Positions 45,783 to 59,913 are shown, numbered from the stretch's first letter. The stretch is 64,000 bases of DNA from Luidia sarsii (GCA_949987565.1 OX465112.1:10742536-10806535); one strand, 5' to 3'. Notes: generated by a model not told the origin, from the letters alone. A program made the numbers and translations.

Positions 45783-46982
45783 AATTTTGGACATGTTCGA
45801 CAGGTCCGCTCCAGTCGGAATTTTCACTTTTTGACCCAAAATCAGTTTTCCAAGATTTCTCTGAAAATGACTCCTCAGGTATCTGAGAACCCTCTGACAC
45901 GGATCGGACTTTCGGTAGACCAGTTGAAGTCATTTTTGGCCCCCTGAAAGAAACTTAAGTTTTGGCCCAATTTTGGACATGTTCGACAGGTCCGCTCCTG
46001 TCGGAATTTTCAGTTTTTGACCCAAAATCAGTTTTCCCAGATTTCTCTGAAAATGACTCCTCAGGTATCTGAGAACCCTCTGACACGGATGGGACTTTCG
46101 GTAGACCAGTTGAAGTCATTTTTGGCCCCCTGAAAAAAAACTTGAGTTTTGGCCCAATTTTGGACATGTTCGACAGGTCCGCTCCTGTCGGAATTTTCAG
46201 TTTTTGACCCAAAATTAGTTTTCCCAGATTTCTTGGAAAATGACTCCTCAGGTATCTGAGAACCCTCTGACACGGATCGGACTTTCGGTAGACCAGTTGA
46301 AGTCATTTTTGGCCCCCTGAAAAAAACTTGAGTTTTGGCCCAATTTTGGACATGTTCGACAGGTCCGCTCCTGTCGGAATTTTCACTTTTTGACCCAAAA
46401 TCAGTTTTCCAAGATTTCTCTGAAAATGACTCCTCAGGTATCTGAGAACCCTCTGACACGGATCGGACTTTCGGTAGACCAGTTGAAGTCATTTTTGGCC
46501 CCCTGAAAAAAACTTAAGTTTTGGCCCAATTTTGGACATGTTCGACAGGTCCGCTTCTGTCGGAATTTTCAGTTTTTGACCCAAAATCAGTTTTTCCAGA
46601 TTTCTCTGAAAATGACTCTTCAGGTATCTGAGAACCCTCTGACACGGATCGGACTTTCGGTAGACCAGTCGAAGTCATTTTTGGCCCCCTTAAAAAAACT
46701 TAAGTTTTGGCCCAATTTTGGACATGTTCGACAGGTCCGCTCCTGTCAGAATTTTCATTTTTTGACCCAAAATCAGTTTTCCCAGATTTCTTGGAAAATG
46801 ACTCCTCAGGTATCTCAGAACCCTCTGACACGGATCGGACTTTCGGTAGACCAGTTGAAGTCATTTTTGGCCCCCTGAAAAAAACTTGAGTTTTGGCCCA
46901 ATTTTGGACATGTTCGACAGGTCCGCTCCTGTCGGAATTTTCAGTTTTTGACCCAAAATCAGTTTTCCCAGATTTCTTGGAA

Positions 46983-49900
46983 AATGACTCCTCAGGTATC
47001 TGAGAACCCTCTGACACGGATCGGACTTTCGGTAGACCAGTTGAAGTCATTTTTGGCCCCCTGAAAAAAACTTGAGTTTTGGCCCAATTTTGGACATGTT
47101 CGACAGGTCCGCTCCTGTCGGAATTTTCAGTTTTTGACCCAAAATCAGTTTTCCCAGATTTGTTGGAAAATGACTCCTCAGGTATCTCAGAACCCTCTGA
47201 CACAGATCGGACTTTCGGTAGACCAGTTGAAGTCATTTTTGGCCCCCTGAAAAAAACTTAAGTTTTGGCCCAATTTTGGACATGTTCGACAGGTCCGCTC
47301 CTGTCGGAATTTTCAGTTTTTGACCCAAAATCAGTTTTCCCAGATTTCTTGGAAAATGACTCCTCAGGTATCTGAGAACCCTCTGACACGGATCGGACTT
47401 TCGGTAGACCAGTTGAAGTCATTTTTGGCCCCCTGAAAAAAACTTGAGTTTTGGCCCAATTTTGGACATGTTCGACAGGTCCGCTCCTGTCGGAATTTTC
47501 ACTTTTTGACCCAAAATCAGTTTTCCAAGATTTCTTGGAAAATGACTCCTCAGGTATCTGAGAACCCTCTGACACGGATCGGACTTTCGGTAGACCAGTT
47601 GAAGTCATTTTTGGCCCCCTGAAAAAAACTTGAGTTTTGGCCCAATTTTGGACATGTTCGACAGGTCCGCTCCAGTCGGAATTTTCACTTTTTGACCCAA
47701 AATCAGTTTTCCAAGATTTCTCTGAAAATGACTCCTCAGGTATCTGAGAACCCTCTGACACAGATCGGACTTTCGGTAGACCAGTTGAAGTCATTTTTGG
47801 CCCCCTGAAAGAAACTTAAGTTTTGGCCCAATTTTGGACATGTTCGACAGGTCCGCTCCTGTCGGAATTTTCAGTTTTTGACCCAAAATCAGTTTTCCCA
47901 GATTTCTCTGAAAATGACTCCTCAGGTATCTGAGAACCCTCTGACACGGATGGGACTTTCGGTAGACCAGTTGAAGTCATTTTTGGCCCCCTGAAAAAAA
48001 ACTTGAGTTTTGGCCCAATTTTGGACATGTTCGACAGGTCCGCTCCTGTCGGAATTTTCAGTTTTTGACCCAAAATTAGTTTTCCCAGATTTCTTGGAAA
48101 ATGACTCCTCAGGTATCTGAGAACCCTCTGACACGGATCGGACTTTCGGTAGACCAGTTGAAGTCATTTTTGGCCCCCTGAAAAAAACTTGAGTTTTGGC
48201 CCAATTTTGGACATGTTCGACAGGTCCGCTCCTGTCGGAATTTTCACTTTTTGACCCGAAATCAGTTTTCCAAGATTTCTCTGAAAATGACTCCTCAGGT
48301 ATCTGAGAACCCTCTGACACGGATCGGACTTTCGGTAGACCAGTTGAAGTCATTTTTGGCCCCCTGAAAAAAACTTAAGTTTTGGCCCAATTTTGGACAT
48401 GTTCGACAGGTCCGCTTCTGTCGGAATTTTCAGTTTTTGACCCAAAATCAGTTTTTCCAGATTTCTCTGAAAATGACTCTTCAGGTATCTGAGAACCCTC
48501 TGACACGGATCGGACTTTCGGTAGACCAGTCGAAGTCATTTTTGGCCCCCTTAAAAAAACTTAAGTTTTGGCCCAATTTTGGACATGTTCGACAGGTCCG
48601 CTCCTGTCAGAATTTTCAGTTTTTGACCCAAAATCAGTTTTCCCAGATTTCTTGGAAAATGACTCCTCAGGTATCTCAGAACCCTCTGACACGGATCGGA
48701 CTTTCGGTAGACCAGTTGAAGTCATTTTTGGCCCCCTGAAAAAATCTTGAGTTTTGGCCCAATTTTGGACATGTTCGACAGGTCCGCTCCTGTCGGAATT
48801 TTCAGTTTTTGACCCAAAATCAGTTTTCCCAGATTTCTTGGAAAATGACTCCTCAGGTATCTGAGAACCCTCTGACACGGATCGGACTTTCGGTAGACCA
48901 GTTGAAGTCATTTTTGGCCCCCTGAAAAAAACTTGAGTTTTGGCCCAATTTTGGACATGTTCGACAGGTCCGCTCCAGTCGGAATTTTCACTTTTTGACC
49001 CAAAATCAGTTTTCCAAGATTTCTCTGAAAATGACTCCTCAGGTATCTGAGAACCCTCTGACACGGATCGGACTTTCGGTAGACCAGTTGAAGTCATTTT
49101 TGGCCCCCTGAAAGAAACTTAAGTTTTGGCCCAATTTTGGACATGTTCGACAGGTCCGCTCCTGTCGGAATTTTCAGTTTTTGACCCAAAATCAGTTTTC
49201 CCAGATTTCTCTGAAAATGACTCCTCAGGTATCTGAGAACCCTCTGACACGGATGGGACTTTCGGTAGACCAGTTGAAGTCATTTTTGGCCCCCTGAAAA
49301 AAAACTTGAGTTTTGGCCCAATTTTGGACATGTTCGACAGGTCCGCTCCTGTCGGAATTTTCAGTTTTTGACCCAAAATTAGTTTTCCCAGATTTCTTGG
49401 AAAATGACTCCTCAGGTATCTGAGAACCCTCTGACACGGATCGGACTTTCGGTAGACCAGTTGAAGTCATTTTTGGCCCCCTGAAAAAAACTTGAGTTTT
49501 GGCCCAATTTTGGACATGTTCGACAGGTCCGCTCCTGTCGGAATTTTCACTTTTTGACCCGAAATCAGTTTTCCAAGATTTCTCTGAAAATGACTCCTCA
49601 GGTATCTGAGAACCCTCTGACACGGATCGGACTTTCGGTAGACCAGTTGAAGTCATTTTTGGCCCCCTGAAAAAAACTTAAGTTTTGGCCCAATTTTGGA
49701 CATGTTCGACAGGTCCGCTTCTGTCGGAATTTTCAGTTTTTGACCCAAAATCAGTTTTTCCAGATTTCTCTGAAAATGACTCTTCAGGTATCTGAGAACC
49801 CTCTGACACGGATCGGACTTTCGGTAGACCAGTCGAAGTCATTTTTGGCCCCCTTAAAAAAACTTAAGTTTTGGCCCAATTTTGGACATGTTCGACAGGT

Positions 49901-51449
49901 CCGCTCCTGTCAGAATTTTCAGTTTTTGACCCAAAATCAGTTTTCCCAGATTTCTTGGAAAATGACTCCTCAGGTATCTCAGAACCCTCTGACACGGATC
50001 GGACTTTCGGTAGACCAGTTGAAGTCATTTTTGGCCCCCTGAAAAAATCTTGAGTTTTGGCCCAATTTTGGACATGTTCGACAGGTCCGCTCCTGTCGGA
50101 ATTTTCAGTTTTTGACCCAAAATCAGTTTTCCCAGATTTCTTGGAAAATGACTCCTCAGGTATCTGAGAACCCTCTGACACGGATCGGACTTTCGGTAGA
50201 CCAGTTGAAGTCATTTTTGGCCCCCTGAAAAAAACTTGAGTTTTGGCCCAATTTTGGACATGTTCGACAGGTCCGCTCCTGTCGGAATTTTCAGTTTTTG
50301 ACCCAAAATCAGTTTTCCCAGATTTGTTGGAAAATGACTCCTCAGGTATCTCAGAACCCTCTGACACAGATCGGACTTTCGGTAGACCAGTTGAAGTCAT
50401 TTTTGGCCCCCTGAAAAAAACTTGAGTTTTGGCCCAATTTTGGACATGTTCGACAGGTCCGCTCCTGTCGGAATTTTCAGTTTTTGACCCAAAATCAGTT
50501 TTCCCAGATTTCTTGGAAAATGACTCCTCAGGTATCTGAGAACCCTCTGACACGGATCGGACTTTCGGTAGACCAGTTGAAGTCATTTTTGGCCCCCTGA
50601 AAAAAACTTGAGTTTTGGCCCAATTTTGGACATGTTCGACAGGTCCGCTCCTGTCGGAATTTTCACTTTTTGACCCAAAATCAGTTTTCCAAGATTTCTC
50701 TGAAAATGACTCCTCAGGTATCTGAGAACCCTCTGACACGGATCGGACTTTCGGTAGACCAGTTGAAGTCATTTTTGGCCCCCTGAAAAAAACTTGAGTT
50801 TTGGCCCAATTTTGGACATGTTCGACAGGTCCGCTCCAGTCGGAATTTTCACTTTTTGACCCAAAATCAGTTTTCCAAGATTTCTCTGAAAATGACTCCT
50901 CAGGTATCTGAGAACCCTCTGACACGGATCGGACTTTCGGTAGACCAGTTGAAGTCATTTTTGGCCCCCTGAAAGAAACTTAAGTTTTGGCCCAATTTTG
51001 GACATGTTCGACAGGTCCGCTCCTGTCGGAATTTTCAGTTTTTGACCCAAAATCAGTTTTCCCAGATTTCTCTGAAAATGACTCCTCAGGTATCTGAGAA
51101 CCCTCTGACACGGATGGGACTTTCGGTAGACCAGTTGAAGTCATTTTTGGCCCCCTGAAAAAAAACTTGAGTTTTGGCCCAATTTTGGACATGTTCGACA
51201 GGTCCGCTCCTGTCGGAATTTTCAGTTTTTGACCCAAAATTAGTTTTCCCAGATTTCTTGGAAAATGACTCCTCAGGTATCTGAGAACCCTCTGACACGG
51301 ATCGGACTTTCGGTAGACCAGTTGAAGTCATTTTTGGCCCCCTGAAAAAAACTTGAGTTTTGGCCCAATTTTGGACATGTTCGACAGGTCCGCTCCTGTC
51401 GGAATTTTCACTTTTTGACCCAAAATCAGTTTTCCAAGATTTCTCTGAA
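46983..51449 (+). repeat. Block F copy 1: 24-mer higher-order repeat (4467 bp)
   Basis: Variants recur at exactly 4467 bp: 'cccagatttgttgg' (47154 and 51621), 'gacccgaaatc' (48253 and 52720; 49557 and 54024), 'gaaaaaatcttgag' (48739 and 53206; 50042 and 54509), and 'gatgggact' at about 47948, 49251 and 51112 against 52415, 53718 and 55579. Inside the unit the gatggg monomer recurs at 1303 bp (7 monomers) and 1861 bp (10 monomers), so the 24-mer is itself built of 7-, 7- and 10-monomer sub-repeats. Left boundary is inferred from where upstream sequence stops matching (46983). Confidence 0.88.
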
Positions 51450-54400
51450 AATGACTCCTCAGGTATCTGAGAACCCTCTGACACGGATCGGACTTTCGGT
51501 AGACCAGTTGAAGTCATTTTTGGCCCCCTGAAAAAAACTTGAGTTTTGGCCCAATTTTGGACATGTTCGACAGGTCCGCTCCTGTCGGAATTTTCAGTTT
51601 TTGACCCAAAATCAGTTTTCCCAGATTTGTTGGAAAATGACTCCTCAGGTATCTCAGAACCCTCTGACACAGATCGGACTTTCGGTAGACCAGTTGAAGT
51701 CATTTTTGGCCCCCTGAAAAAAACTTAAGTTTTGGCCCAATTTTGGACATGTTCGACAGGTCCGCTCCTGTCGGAATTTTCAGTTTTTGACCCAAAATCA
51801 GTTTTCCCAGATTTCTTGGAAAATGACTCCTCAGGTATCTGAGAACCCTCTGACACGGATCGGACTTTCGGTAGACCAGTTGAAGTCATTTTTGGCCCCC
51901 TGAAAAAAACTTGAGTTTTGGCCCAATTTTGGACATGTTCGACAGGTCCGCTCCTGTCGGAATTTTCACTTTTTGACCCAAAATCAGTTTTCCAAGATTT
52001 CTTGGAAAATGACTCCTCAGGTATCTGAGAACCCTCTGACACGGATCGGACTTTCGGTAGACCAGTTGAAGTCATTTTTGGCCCCCTGAAAAAAACTTGA
52101 GTTTTGGCCCAATTTTGGACATGTTCGACAGGTCCGCTCCAGTCGGAATTTTCACTTTTTGACCCAAAATCAGTTTTCCAAGATTTCTCTGAAAATGACT
52201 CCTCAGGTATCTGAGAACCCTCTGACACAGATCGGACTTTCGGTAGACCAGTTGAAGTCATTTTTGGCCCCCTGAAAGAAACTTAAGTTTTGGCCCAATT
52301 TTGGACATGTTCGACAGGTCCGCTCCTGTCGGAATTTTCAGTTTTTGACCCAAAATCAGTTTTCCCAGATTTCTCTGAAAATGACTCCTCAGGTATCTGA
52401 GAACCCTCTGACACGGATGGGACTTTCGGTAGACCAGTTGAAGTCATTTTTGGCCCCCTGAAAAAAAACTTGAGTTTTGGCCCAATTTTGGACATGTTCG
52501 ACAGGTCCGCTCCTGTCGGAATTTTCAGTTTTTGACCCAAAATTAGTTTTCCCAGATTTCTTGGAAAATGACTCCTCAGGTATCTGAGAACCCTCTGACA
52601 CGGATCGGACTTTCGGTAGACCAGTTGAAGTCATTTTTGGCCCCCTGAAAAAAACTTGAGTTTTGGCCCAATTTTGGACATGTTCGACAGGTCCGCTCCT
52701 GTCGGAATTTTCACTTTTTGACCCGAAATCAGTTTTCCAAGATTTCTCTGAAAATGACTCCTCAGGTATCTGAGAACCCTCTGACACGGATCGGACTTTC
52801 GGTAGACCAGTTGAAGTCATTTTTGGCCCCCTGAAAAAAACTTAAGTTTTGGCCCAATTTTGGACATGTTCGACAGGTCCGCTTCTGTCGGAATTTTCAG
52901 TTTTTGACCCAAAATCAGTTTTTCCAGATTTCTCTGAAAATGACTCTTCAGGTATCTGAGAACCCTCTGACACGGATCGGACTTTCGGTAGACCAGTCGA
53001 AGTCATTTTTGGCCCCCTTAAAAAAACTTAAGTTTTGGCCCAATTTTGGACATGTTCGACAGGTCCGCTCCTGTCAGAATTTTCAGTTTTTGACCCAAAA
53101 TCAGTTTTCCCAGATTTCTTGGAAAATGACTCCTCAGGTATCTCAGAACCCTCTGACACGGATCGGACTTTCGGTAGACCAGTTGAAGTCATTTTTGGCC
53201 CCCTGAAAAAATCTTGAGTTTTGGCCCAATTTTGGACATGTTCGACAGGTCCGCTCCTGTCGGAATTTTCAGTTTTTGACCCAAAATCAGTTTTCCCAGA
53301 TTTCTTGGAAAATGACTCCTCAGGTATCTGAGAACCCTCTGACACGGATCGGACTTTCGGTAGACCAGTTGAAGTCATTTTTGGCCCCCTGAAAAAAACT
53401 TGAGTTTTGGCCCAATTTTGGACATGTTCGACAGGTCCGCTCCAGTCGGAATTTTCACTTTTTGACCCAAAATCAGTTTTCCAAGATTTCTCTGAAAATG
53501 ACTCCTCAGGTATCTGAGAACCCTCTGACACGGATCGGACTTTCGGTAGACCAGTTGAAGTCATTTTTGGCCCCCTGAAAGAAACTTAAGTTTTGGCCCA
53601 ATTTTGGACATGTTCGACAGGTCCGCTCCTGTCGGAATTTTCAGTTTTTGACCCAAAATCAGTTTTCCCAGATTTCTCTGAAAATGACTCCTCAGGTATC
53701 TGAGAACCCTCTGACACGGATGGGACTTTCGGTAGACCAGTTGAAGTCATTTTTGGCCCCCTGAAAAAAAACTTGAGTTTTGGCCCAATTTTGGACATGT
53801 TCGACAGGTCCGCTCCTGTCGGAATTTTCAGTTTTTGACCCAAAATTAGTTTTCCCAGATTTCTTGGAAAATGACTCCTCAGGTATCTGAGAACCCTCTG
53901 ACACGGATCGGACTTTCGGTAGACCAGTTGAAGTCATTTTTGGCCCCCTGAAAAAAACTTGAGTTTTGGCCCAATTTTGGACATGTTCGACAGGTCCGCT
54001 CCTGTCGGAATTTTCACTTTTTGACCCGAAATCAGTTTTCCAAGATTTCTCTGAAAATGACTCCTCAGGTATCTGAGAACCCTCTGACACGGATCGGACT
54101 TTCGGTAGACCAGTTGAAGTCATTTTTGGCCCCCTGAAAAAAACTTAAGTTTTGGCCCAATTTTGGACATGTTCGACAGGTCCGCTTCTGTCGGAATTTT
54201 CAGTTTTTGACCCAAAATCAGTTTTTCCAGATTTCTCTGAAAATGACTCTTCAGGTATCTGAGAACCCTCTGACACGGATCGGACTTTCGGTAGACCAGT
54301 CGAAGTCATTTTTGGCCCCCTTAAAAAAACTTAAGTTTTGGCCCAATTTTGGACATGTTCGACAGGTCCGCTCCTGTCAGAATTTTCAGTTTTTGACCCA

Positions 54401-55995
54401 AAATCAGTTTTCCCAGATTTCTTGGAAAATGACTCCTCAGGTATCTCAGAACCCTCTGACACGGATCGGACTTTCGGTAGACCAGTTGAAGTCATTTTTG
54501 GCCCCCTGAAAAAATCTTGAGTTTTGGCCCAATTTTGGACATGTTCGACAGGTCCGCTCCTGTCGGAATTTTCAGTTTTTGACCCAAAATCAGTTTTCCC
54601 AGATTTCTTGGAAAATGACTCCTCAGGTATCTGAGAACCCTCTGACACGGATCGGACTTTCGGTAGACCAGTTGAAGTCATTTTTGGCCCCCTGAAAAAA
54701 ACTTGAGTTTTGGCCCAATTTTGGACATGTTCGACAGGTCCGCTCCTGTCGGAATTTTCAGTTTTTGACCCAAAATCAGTTTTCCCAGATTTGTTGGAAA
54801 ATGACTCCTCAGGTATCTCAGAACCCTCTGACACAGATCGGACTTTCGGTAGACCAGTTGAAGTCATTTTTGGCCCCCTGAAAAAAACTTGAGTTTTGGC
54901 CCAATTTTGGACATGTTCGACAGGTCCGCTCCTGTCGGAATTTTCAGTTTTTGACCCAAAATCAGTTTTCCCAGATTTCTTGGAAAATGACTCCTCAGGT
55001 ATCTGAGAACCCTCTGACACGGATCGGACTTTCGGTAGACCAGTTGAAGTCATTTTTGGCCCCCTGAAAAAAACTTGAGTTTTGGCCCAATTTTGGACAT
55101 GTTCGACAGGTCCGCTCCTGTCGGAATTTTCACTTTTTGACCCAAAATCAGTTTTCCAAGATTTCTCTGAAAATGACTCCTCAGGTATCTGAGAACCCTC
55201 TGACACGGATCGGACTTTCGGTAGACCAGTTGAAGTCATTTTTGGCCCCCTGAAAAAAACTTGAGTTTTGGCCCAATTTTGGACATGTTCGACAGGTCCG
55301 CTCCAGTCGGAATTTTCACTTTTTGACCCAAAATCAGTTTTCCAAGATTTCTCTGAAAATGACTCCTCAGGTATCTGAGAACCCTCTGACACGGATCGGA
55401 CTTTCGGTAGACCAGTTGAAGTCATTTTTGGCCCCCTGAAAGAAACTTAAGTTTTGGCCCAATTTTGGACATGTTCGACAGGTCCGCTCCTGTCGGAATT
55501 TTCAGTTTTTGACCCAAAATCAGTTTTCCCAGATTTCTCTGAAAATGACTCCTCAGGTATCTGAGAACCCTCTGACACGGATGGGACTTTCGGTAGACCA
55601 GTTGAAGTCATTTTTGGCCCCCTGAAAAAAAACTTGAGTTTTGGCCCAATTTTGGACATGTTCGACAGGTCCGCTCCTGTCGGAATTTTCAGTTTTTGAC
55701 CCAAAATTAGTTTTCCCAGATTTCTTGGAAAATGACTCCTCAGGTATCTGAGAACCCTCTGACACGGATCGGACTTTCGGTAGACCAGTTGAAGTCATTT
55801 TTGGCCCCCTGAAAAAAACTTGAGTTTTGGCCCAATTTTGGACATGTTCGACAGGTCCGCTCCTGTCGGAATTTTCACTTTTTGACCCAAAATCAGTTTT
55901 CCAAGATTTCTCTGAAAATGACTCCTCAGGTATCTGAGAACCCTCTGACACGGATCGGACTTTCGGTAGACCAGTTGAAGTCATTTTTGGCCCCC
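51450..55995 (+). repeat. Block F copy 2: 24-mer higher-order repeat (4467 bp plus short overrun)
   Basis: Repeats copy 1 in tandem with no base difference that I noticed. Matching stops at 55996, where 'cccccttaaaaaaacttaag' replaces 'ccccctgaaaaaaacttgag'. Total array length 9013 bp gives 2.02 copies. The near-perfect identity implies either very recent duplication or continuing homogenisation. Confidence 0.88.
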
Positions 55996-58424
55996 TTAAA
56001 AAAACTTAAGTTTTGGCCCAATTTTGGACATGTTCGACAGGTCCGCTCCTGTCGTAATTTTCAGTTTTTGACCCAAAATCAGTTTTCCCAGATTTCTTGG
56101 AAAATGACTCCTCAGGTATCTGAGAACCCTCTGACACGGATCGGACTTTCGGTAGACCAGTTGAAGTCATTTTTGGCCCCCTGAAAAAAACTTGAGTTTT
56201 GGCCCAATTTTGGACATGTTCGACAGGTCCGCTCCTGTCGGAATTTTCAGTTTTTGACCCAAAATCAGTTTTCCCAGATTTGTTGGAAAATGACTCCTCA
56301 GGTATCTCAGAACCCTCTGACACAGATCGGACTTTCGGTAGACCAGTTGAAGTCATTTTTGGCCCCCTGAAAAAAACTTGAGTTTTGGCCCAATTTTGGA
56401 CATGTTCGACAGGTCCGCTCCTGTCGGAATTTTCAGTTTTTGACCCAAAATCAGTTTTCCCAGATTTCTTGGAAAATGACTCCTCAGGTATCTGAGAACC
56501 CTCTGACACGGATCGGACTTTCGGTAGACCAGTTGAAGTCATTTTTGGCCCCCTGAAAAAAACTTGAGTTTTGGCCCAATTTTGGACATGTTCGACAGGT
56601 CCGCTCCTGTCGGAATTTTCAGTTTTTGACCCAAAATCAGTTTTCCCAGATTTCTCTGAAAATGACTCCTCAGGTATCTGAGAACCCTCTGACACGGATG
56701 GGACTTTCGGTAGACCAGTTGAAGTCATTTTTGGCCCCCTGAAAAAAAACTTGAGTTTTGGCCCAATTTTGGACATGTTCAACAGGTCCGCTCCTGTCGG
56801 AATTTTCAGTTTTTGACACAAAATTAGTTTTCCCAGATTTCTTGGAAAATGACTCCTCAGGTATCTGAGAACCCTCTGACACAGATCGGACTTTCGGTAG
56901 ACCAGTTGAAGTCATTTTTGGCCCCCTGAAAAAAACTTGAGTTTTGGCCCAATTTTGGACATGTTCGACAGGTCCGCTCCTGTCGGAATTTTCACTTTTT
57001 GACCCAAAATCAGTTTTCCAAGATTTCTCTGAAAATGACTCCTCAGGTATCTGAGAACCCTCTGACACGGATCGGACTTTCGGTAGACCAGTTGAAGTCA
57101 TTTTTGGCCCCCTGAAAAAAACTTAAGTTTTGGCCCAATTTTGGACATGTTCGACAGGTCCGCTTCTGTCGGAATTTTCAGTTTTTGACCCAAAATCAGT
57201 TTTTCCAGATTTCTCTGAAAATGACTCTTCAGGTATCTGAGAACCCTCTGACACGGATCGGACTTTCGGTAGACCAGTCGAAGTCATTTTTGGCCCCCTT
57301 AAAAAAACTTAAGTTTTGGCCCAATTTTGGACATGTTCGACAGGTCCGCTCCTGTCAGAATTTTCAGTTTTTGACCCAAAATCAGTTTTCCCAGATTTCT
57401 TGGAAAATGACTCCTCAGGTATCTCAGAACCCTCTGACACGGATCGGACTTTCGGTAGACCAGTTGAAGTCATTTTTGGCCCCCTGAAAAAAACTTGAGT
57501 TTTGGCCCAATTTTGGACATGTTCGACAGGTCCGCTCCTGTCGGAATTTTCAGTTTTTGACCCAAAATCAGTTTTCCCAGATTTCTTGGAAAATGACTCC
57601 TCAGGTATCTGAGAACCCTCTGACACGGATCGGACTTTCGGTAGACCAGTTGAAGTCATTTTTGGCCCCCTGAAAAAAACTTGAGTTTTGGCCCAATTTT
57701 GGACATGTTCGACAGGTCCGCTCCTGTCGGAATTTTCAGTTTTTGACCCAAAATCAGTTTTCCCAGATTTGTTGGAAAATGACTCCTCAGGTATCTCAGA
57801 ACCCTCTGACACAGATCGGACTTTCGGTAGACCAGTTGAAGTCATTTTTGGCCCCCTGAAAAAAACTTAAGTTTTGGCCCAATTTTGGACATGTTCGACA
57901 GGTCCGCTCCTGTCGGAATTTTCAGTTTTTGACCCAAAATCAGTTTTCCCAGATTTCTTGGAAAATGACTCCTCAGGTATCTGAGAACCCTCTGACACGG
58001 ATCGGACTTTCGGTAGACCAGTTGAAGTCATTTTTGGCCCCCTGAAAAAAACTTAAGTTTTGGCCCAATTTTGGACATGTTCGACAGGTCCGCTCCTGTC
58101 GGAATTTTCAGTTTTTGACCCAAAATCAGTTTTCCCAGATTTCTTGGAAAATGACTCCTCAGGTATCTGAGAACCCTCTGACACGGATCGGACTTTCGGT
58201 AGACCAGTTGAAGTCATTTTTGGCCCCCTGAAAAAAACTTGAGTTTTGGCCCAATTTTGGACATGTTCGACAGGTCCGCTCCTGTCGGAATTTTCACTTT
58301 TTGACCCAAAATCAGTTTTCCAAGATTTCTCTGAAAATGACTCCTCAGGTATCTGAGAACCCTCTGACACGGATCGGACTTTCGGTAGACCAGTTGAAGT
58401 CATTTTTGGCCCCCTGAAAGAAAC
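55996..58424 (+). repeat. Satellite monomers between the 24-mer and 8-mer domains
   Basis: About 13 monomers of the Block E/F family. A private 'cctgtcgtaatttt' is at about 56053. 'gacacaaaattag' with 'gttcaacagg' first appears near 56780-56826 and then marks the 8-mer units downstream. 57185-57487 is another copy of the 'gtttttccag ... accagtcgaag' module. No clean HOR is visible within this stretch alone. Confidence 0.75.
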
Positions 58425-59913
58425 TTAAGTTTTGGCCCAATTTTGGACATGTTCGACAGGTCCGCTCCTGTCGGAATTTTCAGTTTTTGACCCAAAATCA
58501 GTTTTCCCAGATTTCTCTGAAAATGACTCCTCAGGTATCTGAGAACCCTCTGACACGGATGGGACTTTCGGTAGACCAGTTGAAGTCATTTTTGGCCCCC
58601 TGAAAAAAAACTTGAGTTTTGGCCCAATTTTGGACATGTTCAACAGGTCCGCTCCTGTCGGAATTTTCAGTTTTTGACACAAAATTAGTTTTCCCAGATT
58701 TCTTGGAAAATGACTCCTCAGGTATCTGAGAACCCTCTGACACAGATCGGACTTTCGGTAGACCAGTTGAAGTCATTTTTGGCCCCCTGAAAAAAACTTG
58801 AGTTTTGGCCCAATTTTGGACATGTTCGACAGGTCCGCTCCTGTCGGAATTTTCACTTTTTGACCCAAAATCAGTTTTCCAAGATTTCTCTAAAAATGAC
58901 TCCTCAGGTATCTGAGAACCCTCTGACACGGATCGGACTTTCGGTAGACCAGTTGAAGTCATTTTTGGCCCCCTGAAAAAAACTTAAGTTTTGGCCCAAT
59001 TTTGGACATGTTCGACAGGTCCGCTCCTGTCGGAATTTTCACTTTTTGACCCAAAATCAGTTTTCCAAGATTTCTCTGAAAATGACTCCTCAGGTATCTG
59101 AGAACCCTCTGACACGGATCGGACTTTCGGTAGACCAGTTGAAGTCATTTTTGGCCCCCTGAAAAAAACTTGAGTTTTGGCCCAATTTTGGACATGTTCG
59201 ACAGGTCCGCTCCTGTCGGAATTTTCAGTTTTTGACCCAAAATCAGTTTTCCCAGATTTGTTGGAAAATGACTCCTCAGGTATCTGAGAACCCTCTGACA
59301 CGGATCGGACTTTCGGTAGACCAGTTGAAGTCATTTTTGGCCCCCTGAAAAAAACTTGAGTTTTGGCCCAATTTTGGACATGTTCGACAGGTCCGCTCCT
59401 GTCGGAATTTTCACTTTTTGACCCAAAATCAGTTTTCCAAGATTTCTTGGAAAATGACTCCTCAGGTATCTGAGAACCCTCTGACACGGATCGGACTTTC
59501 GGTAGACCAGTTGAAGTCATTTTTGGCCCCCTGAAAAAAACTTGAGTTTTGGCCCAATTTTGGACATGTTCGACAGGTCCGCTCCTGTCGGAATTTTCAG
59601 TTTTTGACCCAAAATCAGTTTTCCCAGATTTGTTGGAAAATGACTCCTCAGGTATCTCAGAACCCTCTTTCACAGATCGGACTTTCGGTAGACCAGTTGA
59701 AGTCATTTTTGGCCCCCTGAAAAAAACTTAAGTTTTGGCCCAATTTTGGACATGTTCGACAGGTCCGCTCCTGTCGGAATTTTCAGTTTTTGACCCAAAA
59801 TCAGTTTTCCCAGATTTCTTGGAAAATGACTCCTCAGGTATCTGAGAACCCTCTGACACGGATCGGACTTTCGGTAGACCAGTTGAAGTCATTTTTGGCC
59901 CCCTGAAAAAAAC
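58425..59913 (+). repeat. 8-mer higher-order repeat copy 1 (1489 bp)
   Basis: Eight monomers whose variants recur 1489 bp later: gatggg with eight A's, 'gttcaacagg' with 'gacacaaaattag', 'ctctaaaaatg' (58890 and 60379), 'cccagatttgttgg' twice, and cacagatcgg. The one visible private change is 'ccctctttcacag' near 59664, where copy 2 has 'ccctctgacacag'. Confidence 0.85.

Larger units (their letters stand above)
40278..46982 (+). repeat. Block E: second satellite family, downstream segment
   Basis: The monomer set of Block B returns after the Block C/D domain: gatgggact with eight A's, 'aaaattag', 'gctccagtcgg' with cacttttt and ttccaag, 'ctgaaagaaacttaag', and the 'gtttttccag ... accagtcgaag' module (46576-46878, matching 13471-13773). 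42007-42624 repeats at 44058-44675 (2051 bp, 11 monomers). Two monomers have 'gaaaattactcc' (40321 and 42000). This block contains the single truncated monomer at 45199. Confidence 0.78.
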
